This document shows positions 1-9,488 of a stretch of 36,846 nt of DNA, piece after piece; within the stretch, counting starts at the first letter, position 1; every line of letters begins with the position of its first letter. Source of the stretch: Chryseobacterium sp. (GTDB lineage Bacteria > Bacteroidota > Bacteroidia > Flavobacteriales > Weeksellaceae); assembly GCA_015478785.1 (NCBI GenBank), contig JADMKO010000028.1, positions 2,196 to 39,041 on the forward strand, in the 5' to 3' direction. The notes beneath the pieces are model-generated. The model searched no databases. It saw only the letters and a program-made list of their open reading frames with translations, and had not been told where the DNA came from. Position numbers and translations under genes: made by a program.

Positions 1-655
1 AGTGAGCATTATTTTTCAGCGTGTAACCTTTCCTTTTTTTTCATCACATCAAAATGATAATGAAAAAATTTTTTTTCTTAGCCAAAGCTTTACAAGAATG
101 GTAGGGTTGGTGTTTTTTCCTTTTTTTACTTTTTTGGCAGTTTTTTCTGAACCTTTGGTATATTATGGTTTGTCCGAAAGTTGGATTATGGCTGCCCCGA
201 TTGTGCAACTGCTTGCCGTGGCATATATGTTTCAACCAATCATAGCTAATAATATGCTACTTTTACAAGTAAAAAATAACACTAAACTGTATTTAAAAGT
301 TGAAATACTAACTAAAATTTCCGGAATTATCATATTATTATCAACCATTAATTTGGGGATTATTTATGTATGTTATGGTCTTATCATACAATTGATAATA
401 CAACTTGGAATAACCTCTTATTTTTGTCATATGTTGCTTCAAAAATCAATGTTACAACAACTGATGATTATTTTGCCTCATATTGCAATGGGCATATTTA
501 CTTGGATATTAATAAATTTTTTGCTTTATAATTTTTCCCGAGGTCATTTTCTTTTATATGGCAGCATATTGTTCGTATTGGTTTATATTTGTGCTTATAT
601 GCTTTTTTTTAGAAATCATATATTCGGAATGTATAAGTTACTCAGCAGTAAATAA
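1..655 (+). CDS. Polysaccharide biosynthesis flippase (Wzx/MATE-like), C-terminal part, truncated by window start
   Basis: Hydrophobic multi-TM protein; SxSFTRMVGLVFFPFF and PIVQLLAVAYMFQPI resemble Wzx C-terminal halves; open at the left edge; followed by a Wzy-like gene. Confidence 0.8.
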   Translation, partial: VSIIFQRVTFPFFSSHQNDNEKIFFLSQSFTRMVGLVFFPFFTFLAVFSEPLVYYGLSESWIMAAPIVQLLAVAYMFQPIIANNMLLLQVKNNTKLYLKVEILTKISGIIILLSTINLGIIYVCYGLIIQLIIQLGITSYFCHMLLQKSMLQQLMIILPHIAMGIFTWILINFLLYNFSRGHFLLYGSILFVLVYICAYMLFFRNHIFGMYKLLSSK

Positions 656-677
656 TTTTTTTTGCTAATAAAACAAG

Positions 678-1838
678 ATGTTCATATACTTCATCATATT
701 ATTATTTATTGCTTTTGGTGTTTTCCATTACGATATCAGAAATAAAACATTCTACCGTAAAACGTATGCGGTATTTTTGTCTGCCCTTATCACGTTAATG
801 ATAGGTTTGCGTTATAAAGTTGGTGGAGATGCGCTTACTTATGAATATTATTTCCGATGGATGCCTAATCTTTCTGAGTATCTTAAGTTTTTGGATTACG
901 ATCGATCGTTTAATTATCAACCACTTTATCTCCTTTTTGTAGCGATATGCAAAACGATAGATCCCAGTTATTATGTATATCAATTTATCCATGCCGTGGT
1001 AGTAAACTCTATAATTACCTGGTTCTTATATAAATATTGTGAAAAATTTTTTACCGCGCTTTTTTTGCTTTTCGTATTGTGTCTTTATTTTTATTTTACT
1101 TTTGAAATACAAAGAGAAATTCTGGCTATTTGTTGTTTTTTACTAGGTTTCAAATATTATCAGAATAATAAATGGATCCCCTATGCCATCCTCGCAGTAA
1201 TAGCTTTTTTCATTCATATATCCGCAATAATTTTATTTATACTTCCTTTTTTTAAATTAGTTAAACTCAAAAATCAAACGGTCCTTCTGATTCTGGTAAT
1301 TGCATTTGCTCTTTCTTTTTTAAAATCTTTTTTTTATGATGCTATAAGTGTATTCCTTGTTACAGATACTATGACAGATAAAGGAAAAGTGTATAGCGAA
1401 ATGGAGTTTTCCATCTCAGGATTACTTTTCTTCTTTTTGGGCAGAGTAGGATTGTTACTTCCTATTGTTTTTTACTATGTCCGGAATAAAGAGGAACCAA
1501 TGAGAGATATTGTTACTGCTTTTTATATCTTATCTTGCTTGTCACAAGTAATGGTTGGATTTGATAGAATGCTAAATTATGTTACGATCCCTTTCATTAT
1601 TTGCTTTTGTAATTTCCTTTACTCGGAAAATATATTTAAGATTAAAATAAAAAAGAAATTAATAGCTCTTTCAACCTATTTTTGTTTATTCTTTTTTATT
1701 TGTATTAAAATTGTTATGGACTTGAATGTAACCGATCGGGCAAGGTATCATTCGATATTTTTTCCATATTCATCTCATTTTGATAAAGAAAAGAATCCGG
1801 AAAGGGAACGTTTTATGATTGAATTGTGGAAGAGGTAA
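678..1838 (+). CDS. EpsG/Wzy-like O-antigen or capsule polymerase
   Basis: Multi-TM 386 aa; 'LRYKVGGDALTYEYYF' resembles the EpsG-family R-x-x-x-G-x-D-x-x-x-Y motif; located after the flippase. Confidence 0.8.
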   Translation: MFIYFIILLFIAFGVFHYDIRNKTFYRKTYAVFLSALITLMIGLRYKVGGDALTYEYYFRWMPNLSEYLKFLDYDRSFNYQPLYLLFVAICKTIDPSYYVYQFIHAVVVNSIITWFLYKYCEKFFTALFLLFVLCLYFYFTFEIQREILAICCFLLGFKYYQNNKWIPYAILAVIAFFIHISAIILFILPFFKLVKLKNQTVLLILVIAFALSFLKSFFYDAISVFLVTDTMTDKGKVYSEMEFSISGLLFFFLGRVGLLLPIVFYYVRNKEEPMRDIVTAFYILSCLSQVMVGFDRMLNYVTIPFIICFCNFLYSENIFKIKIKKKLIALSTYFCLFFFICIKIVMDLNVTDRARYHSIFFPYSSHFDKEKNPERERFMIELWKR

Positions 1839-1929
1839 TTGATTTGGTAAGAATTAATGATCTCTGAGATGGCTCTATTTGATTAAGGTAGTTACAGTTT
1901 TAATTTATATCTTTTCTTAAAAATTTGCT

Positions 1930-3069
1930 ATGAAAAAGATTTTTCTACTAATGATATTACTTCTATTTGGAATAGTCCCTGCGCAGAACAACATTGTAAG
2001 ACTGGATGATCCTCATACAAAGGAGTTAACTGAATATGCTGAAGTAATAACATTTGCTGATGGCTCTGCAATGAGAGATCAGGTGTGTGATGGGGTAATA
2101 TATCTGAAGTACAGGGAAAAATATTATAAGAGAATATATCACGGAGCTGTAAATGTAAAATGGTTTGGTGCGAAAGGAGATGGAAATTCACATGATATCG
2201 GAACTGACGATACTAATGCAATCAAAAATGCCTTAGTGGTTTTAGCTAAAATTCACCAACCTACAAGTCTAACAGGCGGACATCTATTTGGTGGCTTCAC
2301 ATTATACTTTCCGAAAGGTAAGTATATCATAAATGAAACGATTAAAATTCCAAGTTGTACCACCATTATAGGTGAATCCAGATATGAAACGATGATTCAC
2401 ATGAAGACTCCCCGCTTCGCCTTTACCAACATAATGGGGATGCTCAATAAGAGAGATGTGGATATGTCGAATAACATAAAGATTAGACAACTCACACTTA
2501 AACAAGGAGGAATCGAATTACAGAACAGTATCAATTCAGTAGTTGAAGATGTAGGAATTTTTGATATTACAGGGGTAGCACTTCAGATCAGGATTCCGGT
2601 TAACCTGATGATTCGTAATGTGAAAATTTTTAATTGTAGTGATACTGCTATTAAATATGAAGACAATATGGGTTCTGGGCCCTCCACTACTACAACCTTT
2701 GAAAACATTTGGATTGCTGCAAGCAATAGGGCTATATTGCTAGACGGAAACACCGGCGGTTCTCACAAAATTATTACTACCAGGATATTAAACTCGATTA
2801 TAGAATACAATAACATTGGTATCGAACTTAAGGGCAATATAGAAAATCTTGTGATTAGGGATATTCATTTTGAGCAGAATAAAAATGCTTCGCTTATTGC
2901 TACAGATAATGCTTCATTTACTCTGGAAGATTCTTGGGCTGACAAAGGAGATATTATCATTAAAAATAATCCGAATATAGACCAAACAAAAGTTGAGATT
3001 TATTTTAAGAATAATATGATTCCGTTGAAAGTGGATCCGGGGTTTAAGGGAAAAATTTTTAATTTGTAA
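1930..3069 (+). CDS. Secreted pectate-lyase-like (right-handed beta-helix) protein
   Basis: Signal peptide MKKIFLLMILLLFGIVPAQ; 'VKWFGAKGDG..DDTNAIKNAL...LYFPKGKYIINETIKIPSCTTIIGE' is the classic Pectate_lyase_3 start. Confidence 0.85.
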   Translation: MKKIFLLMILLLFGIVPAQNNIVRLDDPHTKELTEYAEVITFADGSAMRDQVCDGVIYLKYREKYYKRIYHGAVNVKWFGAKGDGNSHDIGTDDTNAIKNALVVLAKIHQPTSLTGGHLFGGFTLYFPKGKYIINETIKIPSCTTIIGESRYETMIHMKTPRFAFTNIMGMLNKRDVDMSNNIKIRQLTLKQGGIELQNSINSVVEDVGIFDITGVALQIRIPVNLMIRNVKIFNCSDTAIKYEDNMGSGPSTTTTFENIWIAASNRAILLDGNTGGSHKIITTRILNSIIEYNNIGIELKGNIENLVIRDIHFEQNKNASLIATDNASFTLEDSWADKGDIIIKNNPNIDQTKVEIYFKNNMIPLKVDPGFKGKIFNL

Positions 3070-3198
3070 CCTTCTTAAATGATTTGCCAGTATCGCGCAG
3101 CTAGTCGCAATAGACTGGAGGAACTTAGTTCAGTTATTTTAAAATTGCACTGTTAAAGCTGTCCTTCTTGTGCGAATATTGTTGATTTAGACTGCCTT

Positions 3199-5448
3199 TC
3201 AATTTGCAGCAAAAATATCTTCGATAATACAAGGATCTACAATTATTAAATTTCTTTTCAAGACTTTTAACATTACACCTTCTCCGGGAAACAATTCTGG
3301 AATAATGATGGAAGTCGTATTAGTTGAATTATTATATGTTTTGCCTATGGTTGTAAAAGCATTGTTAGGTGATGTATACGAGTTTACCCTAGGGGAAATG
3401 TAACTAGAATCGTAGGAACCATTTAATTTTAATTGGGTCGAATTAGCAATCAACTCTGTATCTTTATTTACGATCCAAATATAGTATTCCGTTAAATTTT
3501 GATTATGGTTCTCAAATAAACTAAGTAAAATATTGTGATTATTAACATCTTTAATGACACCAAACGAATTTAAGTCTAATAATTCATCTAAGCCAAAGGG
3601 ATAACCTTGATTCATATAAGTGTCTGCTTTATGTAAGGTTGTAACATGCTGGTAATTTAAAACTACTGGACCTACAACTTCCTTTAAAAACTTATTCATA
3701 TCTCTGATTGCGGCATAATGGGCGTGATTTTTTTCAAACCCATTTTTATAATCCCAATATAATAGCCCTTGTGCGTTATAAGCAATTGCCGTCGATGTAA
3801 GAAATCTTAACTTGGGCGCATAAGGTTCAGGCGCATAGTCTTCATGGGATTGAATTACAAACCAAAATGGTTGAAATGTCAATTTATCTTTGAATGTTTT
3901 TAAATTATAAAAGTAACTGGGATAGAACGGCTCATTACCTCTGTTAAATGGATAGTGATCAAATGAGACATAATCTGTGATATTTTGATTAACATATTGA
4001 TTTACATAGTTTTCGTAGTCGGTATTACTGTTAACACCTCCCCAATATCTAGGCATTAGATTATAATAAAGTTTTTTTTCTGGAAAATTACTTCTGAAAA
4101 AATTAGTCCATTTGTTTACATTGGTAAAGTTATTAAACACAGGCTCATCCCCTAGAAATATTCCAAAAATGGCATCGTCTAAACCATTTGGAAGATTATT
4201 CCTAAACTTATCAATTAATTCCTGTTTCTCAGTGGGCAGGAGGTCAGGATCCTGATATGAGGCCACATGGTGACTTGATAGCATTACTTTTAATCCACTT
4301 TTCTTCACTAAATCTAAGTAGGAGTATATACGAGAATGATTATCATACATAAACATCACATCTGGACTGATTAAAAAGTCTACATTCGCTTCTTTAACCT
4401 TTTGGAATTTTATTAAATCATTTATATAATATGGAGGAGAATTTCCAATTAGAAATTGATATGGAGTTTGGGCACTTAGACTGATCCCCATATCCCATCC
4501 CCCAAGTCCTAATGAAGATTTGTCAATTAACCACATTCCATTAGTTGTGGTTTTAATGCTTAAATCTGCTTTTCCGTCGCCATCATAATCAGCGGGTACC
4601 GGCTCTGCAGTTATATCACCATAACCATTAAACTCAATATTGAAAGAACCAAATCCGTCAGATGCATAATCAATTTTCCAAACTTCACCATCCTTAACTG
4701 CAATATCTGTTTTACCATCTCCGTCATAATCTCCGGGTGCTGGTATGGCACTTGGTCCTCCATAATTAAAATTAATAAAAGGCGGCTGCCAACCACTTAA
4801 TCCATTAGCAATGAGCCATCTACCATCATCGACTTTAACAGATAAATCCAATATTCCATCACCATTATAATCACCGGGAACGGCATGAGCATCCGCACCA
4901 CCAAACTGATGAAAAAACATATCCCAAGAACCAAAGCCATTGGCAGCTATATCAATTAACCAATCTCCATTATCTTTTTTAACTGCGATATCAGTAATAC
5001 CATCGTTATCATAATCTGCTGGAACGGGATGAGCATCAGTACCACCATAATTAAAATTTATAACGTTATCCCAGCCTCCCAATCCATTATCTGCATAGTC
5101 TATTAGCCATGACCCCCCATGAGTTTTAACTGATAAATCAATTTTTTCGTCACCATCATAGTCCCCAGGTACCGGTATTGCATCTAAACCTCCGTATTCT
5201 GCATATTGATGATCCCAATAACCAAAACCATTACTTGACTCATCAATTAACCAATATCCTCCAGACGTTTTAACACTTATATCAGTTTCCCCATCCCCAT
5301 CATAATCCGCAGGAGAAGCAATATAATTAACAGAAATATCAGGGGGAGACCATATTCCAATAGGAAATGATTTTTTTTGTGACTGAAACGTTCCGATAGA
5401 AAGATAGAACATAAGTAAAATAATGGCAATAGCGTAATTTGGTTTCAT
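3199..5448 (-). CDS. Secreted protein with six FG-GAP/VCBS-like repeats and a C-terminal glycoside-hydrolase-like domain
   Basis: Signal-like N-terminus; six DYDGDGxxD(I/L)(S/A)VK...GxWLID units; C-terminal region with 'GIFLGDEPVF', 'YVSFDHYPF', 'LLYWDYK' typical of TIM-barrel glycosidase-like proteins. Confidence 0.75.
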   Translation of the reverse strand: MKPNYAIAIILLMFYLSIGTFQSQKKSFPIGIWSPPDISVNYIASPADYDGDGETDISVKTSGGYWLIDESSNGFGYWDHQYAEYGGLDAIPVPGDYDGDEKIDLSVKTHGGSWLIDYADNGLGGWDNVINFNYGGTDAHPVPADYDNDGITDIAVKKDNGDWLIDIAANGFGSWDMFFHQFGGADAHAVPGDYNGDGILDLSVKVDDGRWLIANGLSGWQPPFINFNYGGPSAIPAPGDYDGDGKTDIAVKDGEVWKIDYASDGFGSFNIEFNGYGDITAEPVPADYDGDGKADLSIKTTTNGMWLIDKSSLGLGGWDMGISLSAQTPYQFLIGNSPPYYINDLIKFQKVKEANVDFLISPDVMFMYDNHSRIYSYLDLVKKSGLKVMLSSHHVASYQDPDLLPTEKQELIDKFRNNLPNGLDDAIFGIFLGDEPVFNNFTNVNKWTNFFRSNFPEKKLYYNLMPRYWGGVNSNTDYENYVNQYVNQNITDYVSFDHYPFNRGNEPFYPSYFYNLKTFKDKLTFQPFWFVIQSHEDYAPEPYAPKLRFLTSTAIAYNAQGLLYWDYKNGFEKNHAHYAAIRDMNKFLKEVVGPVVLNYQHVTTLHKADTYMNQGYPFGLDELLDLNSFGVIKDVNNHNILLSLFENHNQNLTEYYIWIVNKDTELIANSTQLKLNGSYDSSYISPRVNSYTSPNNAFTTIGKTYNNSTNTTSIIIPELFPGEGVMLKVLKRNLIIVDPCIIEDIFAAN
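4480..5320 (-). repeat. Approximately 45-50 aa tandem FG-GAP/VCBS-like repeats (6 copies), protein level
   Basis: DYDGDGETD, DYDGDEKID, DYDNDGITD, DYNGDGILD, DYDGDGKTD, DYDGDGKAD at regular spacing in the translation; boundaries approximate. Confidence 0.85.
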
Positions 5449-5537
5449 AATATTTTTTTTTCAAGTAAAATTAAAAAAAATATTAAATCAAATCATTCAT
5501 ACACTTATTTTTCTCAAAATAATAGACTTACACACAT

Positions 5538-5729
5538 ATGTACAGCAAATTGATCGTATTAAGTAATAGTGGCCTTTTCCAAGCTCCTTTATCTAGTCAT
5601 TAGAGTTATTACTTTTAGATATGGTGAGTTAAATTTGTCCAAAAAGCTGCTTATTCGTATTTTTACCGCGCTTGGGGGGGGTATGCTTACCCTGAAATTA
5701 TTGGCAAAAGCATTTTATATAATCCATAT
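5538..5729 (+). pseudogene. Possible decayed 5' gene remnant upstream of the GT2, including a G8 tract
   Basis: Short ATG frame MYSKLIVLSNSGLFQAPLSSH* from 5538 and, in the +1 frame, LVIRVITFRYGELNLSKKLLIRIFTALGGGMLTLKLLAKAFYI fused to the GT2 frame; G8 at 5674-5681. Confidence 0.35.
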
Positions 5730-6600
5730 GATAGTTTTTTCTTTTATAATAGTAACTTATAATTCAGTTCAGCTTATTGAAGACTGTATATCATCGATTA
5801 TAAATTTTGCTGACATTCCGCAGAATCAGTTTGAAATCATCGTCGTTGATAACAGCAATGATGAAAATCATCAAGTTTTAAAAAAACTGTTGAAAGAGAA
5901 GTATTCTACAATACTGCTGATACATAATAGTAAGAACGGAGGGTATGGGCAGGGTAACAATATTGGTGTCACAAATTCCCGAGGCGACTATATTTGTATT
6001 ATGAATCCTGATGTTAGATTATCACAGCCGCTTCTACAGGATGCATCACGAAAGTTTCTGCAAGATGAAAATCTTGCGATGTTTTCTTATAGGCAATCCG
6101 GCGGTGCCAACATTTCTTTTTTTACTAAACCGGAGTACAAGCATCCATTTTTAGATAAAATATTTACGAAAATTAAGAATAAGTATGGTTGGTTTTCGCC
6201 GGTTAAAGATTATCTTTCCGGTGCTTTTTTCTTTATACGAAAATCAGATTTAGAAGCAATCAATTTTTTTGATGAAAACATATTTTTATATTTTGAAGAA
6301 CCGGATATTAGTAATCGCTTGTTAAAAAAAGGAAGAAAAATTATTTGGGATTCATCAAAAAAATATATTCATCTGAATGGAAGTAGGGAGTATAACGAAT
6401 TTGCTTTCAATGTAGAGATGAAATCACTTTTGTATTACATCATTAAATTTAATTTAAATCGTAATCAAATTTTAAAAAATTACTTAAGAGAATACAGATT
6501 TAACCTTTTATTATTCACAATCTTGGGTAACGCAAGAAGTATTACGAAAACACAAAGAGAGATTGGATTAATGAAAACAATTTTTAATGAAATAGAATAA
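5730..6600 (+). CDS. Glycosyltransferase family 2 (rhamnosyltransferase-like)
   Basis: 'MIVFSFIIVTYNSVQLIEDCISSI...IIVVDNSNDEN...NGGYGQGNNIGV...MNPDVRL' is the GT2 core. The ORF track starts at 5569 (GTG), but family similarity only begins at the ATG near 5730. Confidence 0.9.
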
Positions 6601-7745
6601 TGAAGTTGGTTATCAATTGTTCAACCCTTAGTGCATCCGGAGCTACACAGGTATCGGTTTCATTTATATACGAATGTATTAACTTTCCGGAAAACGAATA
6701 TTTTCTTTTCTTAAGTAAAACAGTTAGTCAACAGATAAGTGCAGCAGATTTTCCCGATAATTTTCATTTTTACATTCTTGAAAATCATCCTGCATACGGT
6801 ATAAAAGGTTTTAAAATCCGCAAACTAATGCGCACCTGGATGCAGTCAATTAAACCAGATGTGGTTGTTAGTGTATTCGGCCCCTCATGGTGGACACCCG
6901 AAGTTCCTCATTTGCAGGGGTATGCCTATCCACATTATATATATGAAGATTCTCCCTTATTTACTAAATTATCTCCAATTCAAAAATTTAAAATAAATAT
7001 TTTCAAATTAATTCATATTACCTTCTTAATTAGAAATGGAGATCATTATGTTTCAGAAACAAAGGATGTAAGTAATCGTTTGAAAAAATTGATTAATAAA
7101 AAAGGGAAAAAATATTATACAGTAACGAACACCGCAAATAACTTTTTTATAGAATATCAAAATAATAGTTACGGTGACAATAAACAACTACTTCCGGAAA
7201 GAAAATCAGGAGAATTCCGATTTCTATCCCTATGTACCTATCACCTTCATAAGAATTTAGATATTCTTAATGAGGTAATCCCTATCTTAAATACTACCTT
7301 TCCGGATAATAACATACGGTTCGTCCTCACTATTGATGAAGAAAATTATAATGACAAATTTAGTCCTGTTTCAAAGAAATCTATTATAAATCTTGGAAGG
7401 GTAGATGTACAGGATTGCCCTCAATTATATCAAGAATGTGACGCTCTTTTTCTTCCTACTTTGCTAGAATGTTTCTCTGCAAATTACCCTGAAGCAATGG
7501 TGATGGAACGTCCTATTATGACCTCTAATTTATCATTCGCCACAGAAGTTTGTGGAGACGCTGCAAAGTATTTTGATCCTTTGGCGCCCAATGATATTGC
7601 TCAAAAAATAATAGAATTGGTGACCAATGAAAATCTAAGAACACAACTGGTTTTAGCAGGAAAAAAAAGATTGAAAGAATTTGATACCCCGCGCCAAAGA
7701 GCTGAAAAATATTTGGATATTTGTAAAAAGATTTCAAAAGAATGA
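6600..7745 (+). CDS. Glycosyltransferase family 1/4 (GT-B)
   Basis: 'FLSLCTYHLHKNLDILNEVIPIL...LGRVDVQDCPQLYQECDALFLPTLLECFSANYPEAMVMERPIMTSNLSFATEVCGDAAKYFDP' is the GT4 C-terminal signature. Confidence 0.9.
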   Translation: MKLVINCSTLSASGATQVSVSFIYECINFPENEYFLFLSKTVSQQISAADFPDNFHFYILENHPAYGIKGFKIRKLMRTWMQSIKPDVVVSVFGPSWWTPEVPHLQGYAYPHYIYEDSPLFTKLSPIQKFKINIFKLIHITFLIRNGDHYVSETKDVSNRLKKLINKKGKKYYTVTNTANNFFIEYQNNSYGDNKQLLPERKSGEFRFLSLCTYHLHKNLDILNEVIPILNTTFPDNNIRFVLTIDEENYNDKFSPVSKKSIINLGRVDVQDCPQLYQECDALFLPTLLECFSANYPEAMVMERPIMTSNLSFATEVCGDAAKYFDPLAPNDIAQKIIELVTNENLRTQLVLAGKKRLKEFDTPRQRAEKYLDICKKISKE

Positions 7746-8338
7746 GGTTATTACATACTTATGGCTTCGGAGGACTCCTTCATCTGATGATTTGCTTTGT
7801 TCGGACCAAACTTACCTTCTCGAAAGCCAGGCTGATTCGTTTTCCCATAGACATCAGAGGAAAGAAACATATCAGCATATCAAAGGGATTTACCACAGGA
7901 GTAGGCTGCAGGATAGAAGCATATCCGGAGCAAAATAAAAAAGTGCTTTTTATCGGGGAGAATTTTCAGATGAATGATTATGTCCATATCACCGCTATGG
8001 AATCTGTAACCATAGGGAATAATGTACTTTTGGCAAGCAAAATCTATATATCGGACTGCTCACATGGCAGCTACTCTGGTAATGAAAATGACAGTAATCC
8101 AAATGAAATTCCACACAACCGTAAGATGTTTTCTAAGCCGGTAGTGATAGAAGATAATGTTTGGATTGGAGAATCAGTGTCCGTATTGCCAGGAGTCCGA
8201 ATAGGTAAAGGAACGATAGTGGGCGCTAATGCTTTGGTAACAAAGGACCTGCCCGAATATGTGATTGCAGTTGGTTCACCAGCAAAACCGGTTAAGAAAT
8301 TTAATTTTGTAACCAAGAGATGGGAACTATTGCCCTGA
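7742..8338 (+). CDS. Left-handed beta-helix (hexapeptide) acyltransferase, WbbJ/WcaF-like
   Basis: 'VTIGNNVLLASKIYISDCSHGSYSG...VVIEDNVWIGESVSVLPGVRIGKGTIVGANALVTKDLPEYVIAVGSPAKPVKKF'. Confidence 0.9.
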   Translation: MRLLHTYGFGGLLHLMICFVRTKLTFSKARLIRFPIDIRGKKHISISKGFTTGVGCRIEAYPEQNKKVLFIGENFQMNDYVHITAMESVTIGNNVLLASKIYISDCSHGSYSGNENDSNPNEIPHNRKMFSKPVVIEDNVWIGESVSVLPGVRIGKGTIVGANALVTKDLPEYVIAVGSPAKPVKKFNFVTKRWELLP

Positions 8339-8348
8339 AAATAATTAA

Positions 8349-9485
8349 ATGAAAAGTATATTAATTACCGGCGGAGCCGGATTTATAGGATCTAACCTGG
8401 CATTGAAGCTACTGGAAAAAGGATATGAAATTACGGTTTTAGATAATTTATCTCCGCAGATCCATGGTAACAAACCAGAGGTTACCTCACCGCTTTATAG
8501 AAGTATTAAAGATAAAGTAAAATTCATTCAGGGTACGGTTACATCGCGAAAAGATTGGGAGAAAGCACTAAAGAAGCAAGATGCTGTTATACATTATGCT
8601 GCCGAAACGGGCACTGGTCAATCAATGTACTGTATAGAAAGATATGCGAAAGTTAACATGCAGGGTACTGCGATAATGTTGGATATTTTAGCTAATCATA
8701 GAAACCATCAAGTAAAAAAAATCGTGGTTGCCTCTTCAAGATCAATTTATGGAGAAGGAAAATATCGCCATCCGAAATTAGGTATTGTGTATCCGGGTCA
8801 CCGTAATGAAAGAGATATGTTATCAGGTGATTTTGAAGTGAAATATCAAGACAACCAAACACTAGAACTGTTGGCGACATCAGAAGATTCCAAAATTCAC
8901 CCTTCTTCTGTGTATGGTATTACAAAACAAAATCAGGAACAGATGATTATGACTGTTTGTCCATCCATTGGTATTGTGCCAGTAGCATTACGATATCAAA
9001 ATGTATATGGTCCAGGGCAGTCACTAAAAAATCCATACACTGGAATTTTATCAATTTTTTCTACTCAAATTAAAAATGGAAATCCAATTAATATTTTTGA
9101 AGATGGTAAAGAAAGCAGAGATTTTGTATTTATTGATGACGTAGTACAGGCTACAATTCTTGCTTTAGAAAAAGCTGAGGCTAATAATGAAATATTTAAT
9201 GTAGGAACTGGAGTTGCTTTTAATGTTTTGGATGTGGCAATGCAGCTAATTAATAATTATAACATTAAGGTGCCGGTAAAAATTTCTGGTAATTATCGAC
9301 TAGGAGATATACGACATAACTTTGCAGATTTGAGTAAGATATCCAGAATGTTAGAATATCAACCTAAAGTATCATTTAAAGAGGGAATAAAAAAGTTTAC
9401 AGAATGGGTGAATACGCAAGATGTACATGAAGATTTTTATTTGAAATCCATTGAAGAAATGAAAAATAAAGGACTTTATAAATAA
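8349..9485 (+). CDS. NAD-dependent epimerase/dehydratase (SDR; nucleotide-sugar)
   Basis: 'ILITGGAGFIGSNLALKLLEKGYEITVLDNLS', 'SSVYGITKQNQE', 'VALRYQNVYGPGQS'. Confidence 0.9.
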   Translation: MKSILITGGAGFIGSNLALKLLEKGYEITVLDNLSPQIHGNKPEVTSPLYRSIKDKVKFIQGTVTSRKDWEKALKKQDAVIHYAAETGTGQSMYCIERYAKVNMQGTAIMLDILANHRNHQVKKIVVASSRSIYGEGKYRHPKLGIVYPGHRNERDMLSGDFEVKYQDNQTLELLATSEDSKIHPSSVYGITKQNQEQMIMTVCPSIGIVPVALRYQNVYGPGQSLKNPYTGILSIFSTQIKNGNPINIFEDGKESRDFVFIDDVVQATILALEKAEANNEIFNVGTGVAFNVLDVAMQLINNYNIKVPVKISGNYRLGDIRHNFADLSKISRMLEYQPKVSFKEGIKKFTEWVNTQDVHEDFYLKSIEEMKNKGLYK

Positions 9486-9488
9486 GAT

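Noticed and set aside
4480-5320. Regularly spaced repeats considered as CRISPR-like or DNA-level repeats
   Set aside because: Periodicity is in the protein (DYDGDG FG-GAP-type units) within an intact CDS; DNA copies are diverged and there are no spacers.
7681-7938. 85-aa + ORF overlapping the GT4 and acyltransferase genes
   Set aside because: Overlaps two well-supported genes out of frame with no domain content.
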